Below are positions 25,084-33,962 of a DNA stretch of 45,186 nucleotides, in pieces (position 1 is the first letter of the stretch; every line of letters begins with the position of its first letter). The translations under genes and the position numbers were made by a program. The notes under the pieces were generated by a model. That model was given only the letters and a program-made list of their open reading frames with translations. It ran no database searches and had not been told where the DNA came from. The stretch covers positions 541,226 to 586,411 of the forward strand of contig CAJNDS010002206.1 in the NCBI GenBank assembly GCA_905221605.1. The letters are read 5' to 3'. This DNA is from Symbiodinium natans. Taxonomy: Eukaryota > Sar > Dinophyceae > Suessiales > Symbiodiniaceae.

Positions 25084-28000
25084 ATGCCACCATCGGTGGT
25101 GTTGGCGGCGATCGTGCAGAATTCATATCTACCTGAATACGATCCAAGGAGGATAGTTGCACGGCTGACCGAGAGACTAGCAGCGGAAGGGATGCCATGG
25201 GAAGAGATAGACCTTTTCGAGCCACACGAGCTCATGGTCGCCGCAGGAATAGTGGTCGTGGACAAACCGGAGGCGAAACTGGACTTCATGGATGTTATTA
25301 TTGCGTTGGGAAAGATCGCCACTGACGAAAGCGGAGTTCTTCCGGAATGGAATCTGGATAGATGTCTAGAAAGACCACAGGCACCTGAGCTGATGGAGGA
25401 TAGCGTGGAACCCGATGCTAGGAGAAGATTGAGAATGGCAGCCGCGAGTTTGAGGGAGTCACCAACTTGGCGTGAGGAGATTCAAGCGATTGCCAGAGAT
25501 TACAGGGTTGAGGGAATGGGTTTCTGGAGAGCGAACCCTGACGTGAGGAGGGAACAGTGGAGGAGGGCTACGGAGATAGCGATAGAACGCAGAGCGAGCA
25601 ATCTGGGGCCGATGGAACTGGATAGAGAACTTCGAGCACAAAGGGTAAGGGAGGTTACGCAGCGCCTGGGCCCTGAGGTGAGCGACCGGCTGTTGATAAG
25701 GGGAGTGAATTTCTCCATTTTCAACTTGGAGGACTTGATGTACAAGGTGCTGAAGGATGTTACGATAGAAGACCTGATGGCAGGTTTGAACAGCGCCGGA
25801 GCTGGGACGGTAGCGGCAGAGATCAAGAAAAGGATAGAACAGCACCGAGGAAGGCGGTTCGCGAACATCATGAATATGAAGCTGGGGGAGGTGGTCCGGA
25901 AACAGTATCAAGAACAGCTTGAGTTGAAGTACCGGCCGGAGGACATCCAGAGGTGGAAACCGGATAGGAGGAGAGAAGAAATCAAGAAGCTTCCGCTTTG
26001 GGCACGATGTACTATGCAAAGGATCCTCCTAGGAGGGATCAGGGACAAGGGCGCGAACCCGTCAAGGATAGAACGGCGATTGTACGCATATCTACAGCTG
26101 ATAGATTTCACCCTTGCCGAAGAATGTAACGAGCCGGAGGACGAAGAGGCAGGGGGTGTAAAGAAGAGGAGCAGAAACTGGCAGGAGGTGATCAAGCCGG
26201 AGGAGATGAAGGAGAAAATCATGATTCCTCATTACAAGATGAACTATCGGATAGCCAGGCGTAGATCAACATGGGAGGCTGTAGTCGAGGCGGCCGAGGC
26301 GGGACAGAGTTGGATGATACACTCGGCGGAAGGAGCTGTGATTAGAAACACATCATGGGTGACGTGGACGCGGGACGAAGGTGAGGGAATAGGCGCGACC
26401 GTGTTTAACCCCATTGATTATCTCACACAGACCAAGAAGGCGGCCATCAGGGCTATGGTAGAAAAGGACATGGCTGAGGGAGATTACCATCCGAACCTGT
26501 ATACTGAGGAGGTGGCACGAGGGAGAACGCAGTACTTTCCAGCCCACGAGCTCGTGAACGCACTCATGGTGGATTCGCTGAGAGTGACACTTACGGATAG
26601 AGCGTCGAAGCTGTGTGCGTCGGCGATATTCAAGAACTGGGTGCCACAGTTCGAACGAAGGGATAGGTTGATGGCTGAGCTGCACGCAGTGCAGGTACTG
26701 TTGGACGGAGTTGTACGTAGTGCCAACCAGATGCCCATGGTCCACCCACATATGATGTACGGATTAGCAACGCTAACGAAGTTGAGGGATTTCTATGCGG
26801 CCATGAGAGAGGCGGCGGAATTTTACGGACTTGGCTCGCGACCTCTGGGGACGATAGTTGCTGATGCATCAATGAAGGAGCCGACGCACCCTCTGGAAAG
26901 GCCAGAAATGATGGCGACGAATGTCAGGGATGTAATGAGGTCGATGGCGTCTGCTCTGATCCTCACAGAGATGCCCGAAACGTGGGAGGGACTGACACTG
27001 GCGGAATATAGAGATAGACAAGAGAGGGCGGCTGTGGAGATGGATGAACAGGATAGACGAATGGGATGGGATAGAATGCGAGAAAGAGCGATGACGGGGC
27101 ATGAGAGGAAGTACAACACCGCCGTCATACGACAGGATCCAGACGACTCCAAGGCCGTGATGCTGAACATGTCATTGGTGGCGGCGAACCCGATAACTGC
27201 CCATCGTGCTCCGACCGCAAACATCAGATCCGATAGAGTGGAACATGGCAGAGACGTGCCAGGCGAGTTGAGGGCCGATAGGTTTCTGACCGGCGACATT
27301 GAGGCGGAGCCCACCCACAGGCCTTTCATGATACAGGCCGATAGAATGAGAGCATCGATGGAGAGTGTGGTGACGAAAATCATAGACGGAACGCTGATCA
27401 GCACACAAAAGGGAAAGGAGAACATGACCGACAGAGAGAGGCTCCAGGAAGCGGAGGACAGAATCAAACAACTGAAGTTTAGACTGACGAACGTTGCGGT
27501 AAGACTGGTCATGGTGGGATTGATAGACGAGGACGAGGATGACCCGCTGTGCGAGGAGTTTGACGAAGACTACGAGCGGAGGAAATACTACTCAGATGAA
27601 GAGTGGAAGAATATCAAGGAGGCAGAAGTACAGCTGGGCGAAAGGGATATCCTAGTAATGAGGAGGAGAGATCTGCGAGGTATGCCGAGGGAGGAGGTGG
27701 TCGCCAGGATGATAGCAAAACTGGCCGACAAGGTGTCTGAGGTTGAGAAGTGCAAATGGGTGATAGGCCGAATGGCAGAGGAGAGAATGGACAAAGCAGG
27801 GATAGCGGCAGAGGTGCGGGCGCGGGCGGTAGAAGACAGAACAAAGATAGAGGACCTCAGCAGGCAGCTCGAAGATATGAAGGTTGAGCCCCGAGGGGGT
27901 GGACGGACCATTGATGAATACAAGGGAATAGAAAGTATGCACGCTGAGAATGAAAACCACAAGCTGAAGGAGGAGCTCGCTGTAGCCGTTCATGAACGTG

Positions 28001-31000
28001 ATCGACTAGCACGAAGGGTCGGAGAGCTCGAGGGGGTGGCGGAGAACAACGCGAAGCTAGTCGCAGAAGTCGAGGTACATTTGAGGGAAAGGAAAGAGGA
28101 GCTGAGGAGAATCGGAGCCATCAACGAGATGAGAGACGAATTCAGGGCGCTCCGGGATAGAATGGAGAAGACAGCGCCGAGCGGAAGTGGAGCCACCAGT
28201 AGTGAAGGCACGAGCGAAGAGGGCAAGATTGCCGGTGATAGAAGAGTGAAAGAGTTGGAGTCCGAGCTGGAGGAGCTAAAGAAGGAATACAAGGCTACAA
28301 AGCAGGCTGGGCAAGAGCAGGGACAAGAGTTCTCGGAGTTGAAGAAGACGCTCCAGGAAACTGCCAAACTCAGGGATGACGAAGAGAAAGAGAGAGAAAC
28401 AATGCGGAAGCAGGCCGAGGAGAACCTCAAGAAGTACCAGGACAAGGAGAGTGAGCTTAGGGATAGCCTGCAAAAGATAGAGGAGAGAGAGGCCGCGCTG
28501 AAGGATACGAGGGACAAGTTGGAACGGGCCGAAGAGCGCCTCAGAGGTTACCAAACCATGGACGACGAGCTTAAGGAGAGCCGACGTCGTGCGCAGGAAA
28601 GCGAAGCGGCTATGAAGAAAGCGATGGATAGAATTAGGCAGCTTGAGGATCAGCTCCCGAAAACCGAGAAGGAGAAGGACACCGAAGACAAGGGAGCGGA
28701 GAAGGATAGCCAGAAAGGAGCGACAACGCCGGACGTGAAGACAAATCCGGATCCGACCAAGGATAGTCGGGAGCCCGACAAGATGGATGACGAGCATGCT
28801 GCAGCTGATGTTAGTATGAACATCGTCGACCCGAAGACTAGTGCCGGAACGACGAACTATGAGAGTGCAGTTCCCGAGAGCGCGAGGAATTTTGGAGGCC
28901 CGATAGAACAGTATTCGTTGGGAGGCCGTGCGGCCATGGTGGAGCTTGACAACCCGGTTAAGGGCGCCCGAATATACAAGGTGAAAGCAAACTTTGAGGT
29001 GGGCCGTGACACCAGCAGTACGGAGGAGCGGGGATACGGAATGGCAGCGTCGAAGAGTTTAAAAGGAATTATGGACTCGGCCGGAATCAAGCGAGAACAA
29101 GTCGAGGAGATCAAGGGTGACGAGGAGGCAGAGTGGAGATTCCAAGAGGACCTGATAAGGAGAGCCAAAGCAGACAAGAGGGACATCGAGGACAAACCCG
29201 GAATGAGCCGAATGAGTAGGAGGTTCCGAGAGATACAACGAAGGAATGCGGCAGTAATGGGGGAAATCAACAAGAAGGTCATGTTGCAGACATCTAACAC
29301 CGTGAAGGGGGATCCGGCTCATGGAAGGTGGGAGCTGACGTTGATTCCTACGGGCAATCGCGATGCAGACGGAAACGAGATGATGAGGAATAGTGACGAG
29401 GAGGTGGTGCTATTGCCGATAGTGGAGCAGACAACATGGGTGGAGAATCTAGAGAAGTACAAGATGGTACTTGAGAGGATAGTCTCGCAGCTCGCAGATG
29501 AGACGAGGATGGTAATGGGGATAGAAAAGGGAAAGCCAGAGGAGCTAGTTACGGCGACGGGAGTATCTAATGACTCGGTAACGACGTGGACAGGTGCTAC
29601 GCTGAATGAGCTAGGAATCAAAGGAGAAGTGACCGAGATAGAAAAGCCGTACCCTGCGAATGTGTACATTGAGATGGCAAGGATAGTGGCGGAATTGGCA
29701 GCGTGGGGAGGAGATGCGTACCCAGTACAAAGGGGCGACAGGAGGAATGTGAGAAGAAGCACGCAGGAGGCGATGATAGATGGATCAGCGATCGATAAAG
29801 GAAACGGGATAGAGTATGCGCTGTGGGCGGAACAACACCACGGAGGAGGGATAGCCTGGTCTAGGATCAGAAAAGAAGTTGACGAGAGATCTTTGTATAG
29901 GCTCAGGAGAGGCGACGAGTACAGAATCGCTTACTTGTCACAGTTTTACGGGATAGAGATCACCAGCAAAGTGTATAGATGTCCGAAGACCAAGGAGCTG
30001 AAGGTGGGCATCCCATTGGCAGTGAGACCCACGAGTGGAATGAGGATGCCGAGGAACGTGGCGATGCTGAAGAGTTGGGCTGGAGACGGAGTGGAGGGAC
30101 AGAAAGAAGAGCGGGAATCTCTGTGGTTCAGGCTGCACCCGGCTGATCTTCCATGCACCGGATACATGGTGGTGGGTGACGCGCAGTGGCAAGAATACGC
30201 GAAGGACGGGATAGTTTGGCCAGAGGCAGGGCATAGTGGAGTGATAGTGGAAGGATGGCATCGGGACGACATGAGGAATCCTTTGCGAGGGTCGCAGATG
30301 ACGCTCAAGGCACACTGGACGAAGTACTCTGTTGAGCCATCGGACGTGAGCAGCATGCATGGGCTAGAATTTCCACAAGGAGGGATGCCAGAATGGCTAT
30401 ACGACTCGCTTAGATTGGCGGCTGTGCGAGGTAGGAGAATCGGAATAGCGATAGACATGAGGATGTTCACACTAATCGGAGGCGACGTGGTGGTAACAAG
30501 AAGTGGGCGCTTCATGCTCCTCGGGCCCGTACCAATGGCATGTTGGAAAGCAGTTTGGTTCGAGGACACATACACGGCTCTGTACATGCGTGATTGCGAG
30601 CTGGACATGTTAGCCGATGAAAGAGGGGACTCACAAGTGAACAGGGATAGACTATCAAAGACATTGGGGACAGATGAATACCGGGATAGAGTGAGATGGA
30701 TAATGTCGGAAATGACGGAGGAGTGCGTGCATTGCCTGGCATGCCACTGTAGAATGGCGAAAGGGATAGTGATCTGCCCGATGTGTTGCAAGCCTATGCC
30801 ATCCTACCCGGACTACCTGATGGGGATGAATTTGTGGGAAATCACGGATAGAAACGCGACTATGGGAAGAAAGACGAAGTGGAAGACCAAGCTACAGGAA
30901 GCCCTCGACCGCGCAGGGATTAAAATCCCGTTCAGAATGGTGGCCGAAAGGATAGACATGATAGAACGAGACGTGGTGGCAGGGATACTGGCGAGCTTGA

Positions 31001-32463
31001 ACCCCGCAGAAGACTGGTACTTAGGTTTTAGGGCTGGATTGTGGCCTGAGTACGAGATAGCAGCGTCACGACCGGGGGTATACAGGTTCGCTATGGAAGA
31101 GGCGGCGATTCATGCGATGATGTTGGATAGAGAGCTGGCCACATCGTTCGGGAAGATTCTGAACTTCGAGTACAATCAGAGTGGCACAGATCACTCGGGA
31201 ATTGTGGATGCGTCAGATTTCCAGCAAGCCCTTGAGACGGTTGCGGCACGCGCTGTAGTGACAGCGAGGCAGAGGTTCTTCTCCATGCATGCAGGGTGTC
31301 TGAGGAGAGGAGGACAGTTTATGAGTTATCAGCTGCTGATAGCTATGGCCGCAGGTTTTAACTCGCCGTTATGGGGGAACAACGCTTGGGCGAAAAGCAC
31401 GAGGGACATGATGGTGCAGACTGCGAATAGTTGTCTGGAGATCATGGAGAGGATAGTTGCAGAAACAAAGCGAGATCCCACTCAACCCATGGCGAAGCAC
31501 ATGAAGTTTGACACCGAAGGGATACCATTCAACGCGACATGGGGAGAGATTAAGGGGAAGAAGAACAAACTTCATGGATATAGCCATGCTGCTGGATCTG
31601 CTATTCGGAACCTAGGGCTACGAAGGGAGAGATCGGAGACAGGGCCGGTGAGTGAGGTATACTGGTGCTCAGTACCAATGGGAGGAATGATGATGAACTG
31701 GGCTTCGATGGGAGTAGCCGGACATTCTCGTGACGAGGCGCAGCCGGAGGCGCGTGCGGCTAATGCGGGCACGGCATATCCAATTGCCGGGGTAAGCCTA
31801 GTGGAGCTGAACGAGAAGGGGTGGCCAAGAAGGATAGAATCGAAAGGTACGAGAACCGTCGATGTGGAGCTTAAGGACGAGACGGGGAAGAGACAAGAGC
31901 CACTGACCAGGGCAGAAAGTTCGAGTCCAATCCAACTGAAAGAGAGAGGTGGGGCGAGAGCCGATGGTGCTGAGCCCAAAGCGAGGACCCGATCACCTCT
32001 GGATAGGGAGAGGAGGGATATCATCAGGTGGCCGAAGTACGCCATGAGTGATGATAGTTCGGTGAGAAGCTCATCACGCGGATGGGGAAAAGGGCGGGAT
32101 AGGGATAGAGCCGATGATCGAGGAGGCAGATACGGATGGATGCCAGCTGTACCCAGGTTTGCGGAAGGGACGAAGATGGCGGATAGAGGAAGAGGAAAGA
32201 GCTCTTTGCTAGAGAGAACTCGGGCACAAAGAGGTGGCCACGTCACTGGTCCCGAAACAGAAGACGAGTCAGCGATGAGCGAAGCGCTCAACCCGGAGTT
32301 CAGAGGCACTGAGACGACATCAACCAACCGGGCAAACATGGGCGTTGAGACGGGTGACGATGCAAGTGATGCATCTGCGGGTGATCCTGTGAAAGGAAAG
32401 GGAAAGCGTGGAAGGCCGCTGATGTGGAAACCGCGACGTGATCGCCAAAGAGATGAAGCCTGA
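25084..32463 (+). CDS. ORF6: very large coiled-coil and zinc-binding accessory protein
   Basis: Encodes 2459 residues from the ATG at 25084, five nt after the ORF5 stop; the frame is open slightly upstream but only from a GTG. The first 750 residues are helical, charged and unrecognised. Residues about 773-1200 form a long heptad-like Glu/Lys/Arg-rich coiled coil. A mixed alpha/beta region follows. A dense cysteine cluster at C1881, C1884, C1887, C1889, C1898, C1901 and C1902 is probably zinc-binding. The C-terminus is basic and Ser/Arg/Gly-rich, and ends with an AT-hook-like core (KGKRGRP) within the last 25 residues, suggesting DNA or chromatin contact. No homologous retrotransposon protein is known to me. 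Possible roles are particle scaffolding, nuclear import or chromatin targeting, all speculative. The frame is intact over 7.4 kb in a young element, which argues that the protein is made. Confidence 0.8.
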   Translation: MPPSVVLAAIVQNSYLPEYDPRRIVARLTERLAAEGMPWEEIDLFEPHELMVAAGIVVVDKPEAKLDFMDVIIALGKIATDESGVLPEWNLDRCLERPQAPELMEDSVEPDARRRLRMAAASLRESPTWREEIQAIARDYRVEGMGFWRANPDVRREQWRRATEIAIERRASNLGPMELDRELRAQRVREVTQRLGPEVSDRLLIRGVNFSIFNLEDLMYKVLKDVTIEDLMAGLNSAGAGTVAAEIKKRIEQHRGRRFANIMNMKLGEVVRKQYQEQLELKYRPEDIQRWKPDRRREEIKKLPLWARCTMQRILLGGIRDKGANPSRIERRLYAYLQLIDFTLAEECNEPEDEEAGGVKKRSRNWQEVIKPEEMKEKIMIPHYKMNYRIARRRSTWEAVVEAAEAGQSWMIHSAEGAVIRNTSWVTWTRDEGEGIGATVFNPIDYLTQTKKAAIRAMVEKDMAEGDYHPNLYTEEVARGRTQYFPAHELVNALMVDSLRVTLTDRASKLCASAIFKNWVPQFERRDRLMAELHAVQVLLDGVVRSANQMPMVHPHMMYGLATLTKLRDFYAAMREAAEFYGLGSRPLGTIVADASMKEPTHPLERPEMMATNVRDVMRSMASALILTEMPETWEGLTLAEYRDRQERAAVEMDEQDRRMGWDRMRERAMTGHERKYNTAVIRQDPDDSKAVMLNMSLVAANPITAHRAPTANIRSDRVEHGRDVPGELRADRFLTGDIEAEPTHRPFMIQADRMRASMESVVTKIIDGTLISTQKGKENMTDRERLQEAEDRIKQLKFRLTNVAVRLVMVGLIDEDEDDPLCEEFDEDYERRKYYSDEEWKNIKEAEVQLGERDILVMRRRDLRGMPREEVVARMIAKLADKVSEVEKCKWVIGRMAEERMDKAGIAAEVRARAVEDRTKIEDLSRQLEDMKVEPRGGGRTIDEYKGIESMHAENENHKLKEELAVAVHERDRLARRVGELEGVAENNAKLVAEVEVHLRERKEELRRIGAINEMRDEFRALRDRMEKTAPSGSGATSSEGTSEEGKIAGDRRVKELESELEELKKEYKATKQAGQEQGQEFSELKKTLQETAKLRDDEEKERETMRKQAEENLKKYQDKESELRDSLQKIEEREAALKDTRDKLERAEERLRGYQTMDDELKESRRRAQESEAAMKKAMDRIRQLEDQLPKTEKEKDTEDKGAEKDSQKGATTPDVKTNPDPTKDSREPDKMDDEHAAADVSMNIVDPKTSAGTTNYESAVPESARNFGGPIEQYSLGGRAAMVELDNPVKGARIYKVKANFEVGRDTSSTEERGYGMAASKSLKGIMDSAGIKREQVEEIKGDEEAEWRFQEDLIRRAKADKRDIEDKPGMSRMSRRFREIQRRNAAVMGEINKKVMLQTSNTVKGDPAHGRWELTLIPTGNRDADGNEMMRNSDEEVVLLPIVEQTTWVENLEKYKMVLERIVSQLADETRMVMGIEKGKPEELVTATGVSNDSVTTWTGATLNELGIKGEVTEIEKPYPANVYIEMARIVAELAAWGGDAYPVQRGDRRNVRRSTQEAMIDGSAIDKGNGIEYALWAEQHHGGGIAWSRIRKEVDERSLYRLRRGDEYRIAYLSQFYGIEITSKVYRCPKTKELKVGIPLAVRPTSGMRMPRNVAMLKSWAGDGVEGQKEERESLWFRLHPADLPCTGYMVVGDAQWQEYAKDGIVWPEAGHSGVIVEGWHRDDMRNPLRGSQMTLKAHWTKYSVEPSDVSSMHGLEFPQGGMPEWLYDSLRLAAVRGRRIGIAIDMRMFTLIGGDVVVTRSGRFMLLGPVPMACWKAVWFEDTYTALYMRDCELDMLADERGDSQVNRDRLSKTLGTDEYRDRVRWIMSEMTEECVHCLACHCRMAKGIVICPMCCKPMPSYPDYLMGMNLWEITDRNATMGRKTKWKTKLQEALDRAGIKIPFRMVAERIDMIERDVVAGILASLNPAEDWYLGFRAGLWPEYEIAASRPGVYRFAMEEAAIHAMMLDRELATSFGKILNFEYNQSGTDHSGIVDASDFQQALETVAARAVVTARQRFFSMHAGCLRRGGQFMSYQLLIAMAAGFNSPLWGNNAWAKSTRDMMVQTANSCLEIMERIVAETKRDPTQPMAKHMKFDTEGIPFNATWGEIKGKKNKLHGYSHAAGSAIRNLGLRRERSETGPVSEVYWCSVPMGGMMMNWASMGVAGHSRDEAQPEARAANAGTAYPIAGVSLVELNEKGWPRRIESKGTRTVDVELKDETGKRQEPLTRAESSSPIQLKERGGARADGAEPKARTRSPLDRERRDIIRWPKYAMSDDSSVRSSSRGWGKGRDRDRADDRGGRYGWMPAVPRFAEGTKMADRGRGKSSLLERTRAQRGGHVTGPETEDESAMSEALNPEFRGTETTSTNRANMGVETGDDASDASAGDPVKGKGKRGRPLMWKPRRDRQRDEA

Positions 32464-33258
32464 TGAAATGGCGACAAGCGGGGATAGGATGAAAGCACAA
32501 AGCTGCCTAGTCACCAATGGCTCGGCGTGAGGGATAGAATGGGACATGCAAAGTCATGTGCCCGGGCCATGGCTGGTGGCGCACGCGGGGGGATAGAGCG
32601 GATGGATGGCGCATGATGAGATGAGTGGACGAACGGCTATCGTGAGACTCTGGTGCGGGGCTTGGCTAGCCACCAATAAGACCCTGCGGCGGAAGCTCCT
32701 GGGAAGGCATGGCTCGCCACCAATAAGACCTTCACGTGAAAAGATCAAAAGATGAAGCTGGGGAGAGGAGAAAAGATCAGAATGGGCATGGCTAACCACC
32801 AGTGAGTCCCCACGGAGAAGATCACATACAAGAATGAAGGGATAGAAGCGTGGGAACTACATTGACATCGAGGAGTACTGATCAAAAGTGAGGCCTTATC
32901 CAGGATAGCTATGGAGAAGATGAACTGAGTCGGGTGATGAAATGGATAGAAGCGACGCTTGATTTTCCAAGAATGCGACGGATAGACAATTTTACTACGT
33001 GGAATAGACGTGAGGGCACGAAGTGTAGCCAAGAGCCACGGACTGGTGGTTTGTGCTACTGCGATGAATGTCGAGGTTAGCGGATGGAGGTGTTGCTTCC
33101 GAGGATAGCTGGAGTGATCGCCGTAATCGCGGGTGGTGGTGGGCGCCCTAAAGGGGCTGGCGATCAGATCGGCTATGCCTCCTGTGTTCTTGTTTTGCCT
33201 GAAGCTAACCGGGATAGAAGTCGCGAATTCATCGATTTTCTGACCGCTGAGTGCGTCC
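32464..33258 (+). other. 3' non-coding region of the element
   Basis: About 800 bases between the ORF6 stop and the polypurine tract without a credible gene. It retains about ten RATAG words on the plus strand and about one CTATY, so the motif bias is not a by-product of coding. It also holds a degenerate short repeat family, listed separately. Confidence 0.7.
32659..32810 (+). repeat. Degenerate ~26-bp direct repeats in the 3' non-coding region
   Basis: Three copies of a unit close to GGCWTGGCTMRCCACCARTR start at 32659, 32706 and 32785, each followed by AGWCC. Looser relatives lie near 32501-32520 and 32565-32575. The unit centre (TGGCTAGCCA in copy one) is palindromic and could form small stems in RNA. 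Function is unknown; candidates are a packaging, export or 3'-processing element. Confidence 0.55.
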
Positions 33259-33271
33259 CGAAAACGGGGGG
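33259..33271 (+). promoter_or_regulatory. Polypurine tract for plus-strand priming
   Basis: A G/A run interrupted by one C (gaaaacgggggg) lies directly against the TG of the 3' LTR, the expected site and composition for the RNase H-resistant primer of plus-strand DNA synthesis. Confidence 0.85.
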
Positions 33272-33957
33272 TGTTTAGCACAAAGAGGTCAGGTTGATTC
33301 CATGGGGTGCTGTTTAGATGTACATGTAATTTTTGGGTTTGGGCCTGGGATAGACATCGACCTCATCGTGGACGAGCAGGAATAGATGTTGGACTTCATG
33401 TCCGGTCGCAGCTGTGAGCTGCTCAAGAAGGGCCCTTCTAGTATTGTAGCAGCCGAATCTGTACAGTTTTCGCCCCCGTGGATAGTATTCCTGTACGTCG
33501 TGGACTTGATTGGCCAACTCGCATCCGGAGGAAAGAGGAGCCAAAAGGGTCGGGCGTTGACGAGGAATAGATCCTTTTCCCTAACCTCGGGATAGTTATC
33601 TGTTCTCTTTACAACTCATAGCCGGAGGCCGGAGGATACTGAGGGCAGGTGGCTGTTCAGGTGAATATCGGGATAGGTGTACAACACGCAGCCGGACGGC
33701 TAGTGGATACATCTAGAGCGATAGGTTACCACCCCCTGGAGATAGCAACTCTGGGGATCCTTCCGATAGTTAACGTCGGGAGTGGCTTGGAACGATAGGC
33801 TAGCTACCTTGAGTTCCCCGTTAACAGGGATACTGTTACTTCTGGTGCAACATTACAACCTACAACTGTAAATATACAACTTCTTTCTCCTCGTGTGGCC
33901 TGAGCTAGTTACTGGAACGGGTTGCGCAAGTTTTCATTGGATTGGACACTTCGCACA
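33272..33957 (+). repeat. 3' long terminal repeat, 686 bp
   Basis: Aligned without gaps to 2972-3657 at an offset of 30,300, with one substitution (T at 33330 against C at 3030), about 0.15% divergence. It should supply the transcript 3' end. Confidence 0.97.
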
Positions 33958-33962
33958 CATAA
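33958..33962 (+). repeat. Target-site duplication, right copy (CATAA)
   Basis: A perfect match to 2967-2971, directly after the final CA of the 3' LTR. Confidence 0.95.

Larger units (their letters stand above)
2972..33957 (+). mobile_element. Giant intact Ty1/copia LTR retrotransposon, 30,986 bp
   Basis: The element is bounded by two 686-bp LTRs starting TG and ending CA, differing at one base, and flanked by the perfect CATAA duplication. A primer-binding site follows the 5' LTR and a polypurine tract precedes the 3' LTR. The order protease, integrase, reverse transcriptase, RNase H is the Ty1/copia order. All reading frames are on the plus strand and open, apart from one 100-N assembly gap. 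At about 31 kb it is several times longer than ordinary copia elements (about 5 kb). The extra length comes from a very large Gag, insertions in the pol genes, and two or three additional ORFs after RNase H. The plus strand is strongly purine-rich (about three quarters A+G in sampled lines) and dense in RATAG words, unlike the flanks. The nearly identical LTRs indicate recent, possibly ongoing, activity. Confidence 0.97.

Noticed and set aside
23897-25225. 442-codon antisense frame, and other long antisense frames (5407-6297, 31572-32498)
   Set aside because: They are Leu/Ser/Pro-rich shadows. The purine-rich sense strand gives a pyrimidine-rich antisense with few stops. No domain is present.
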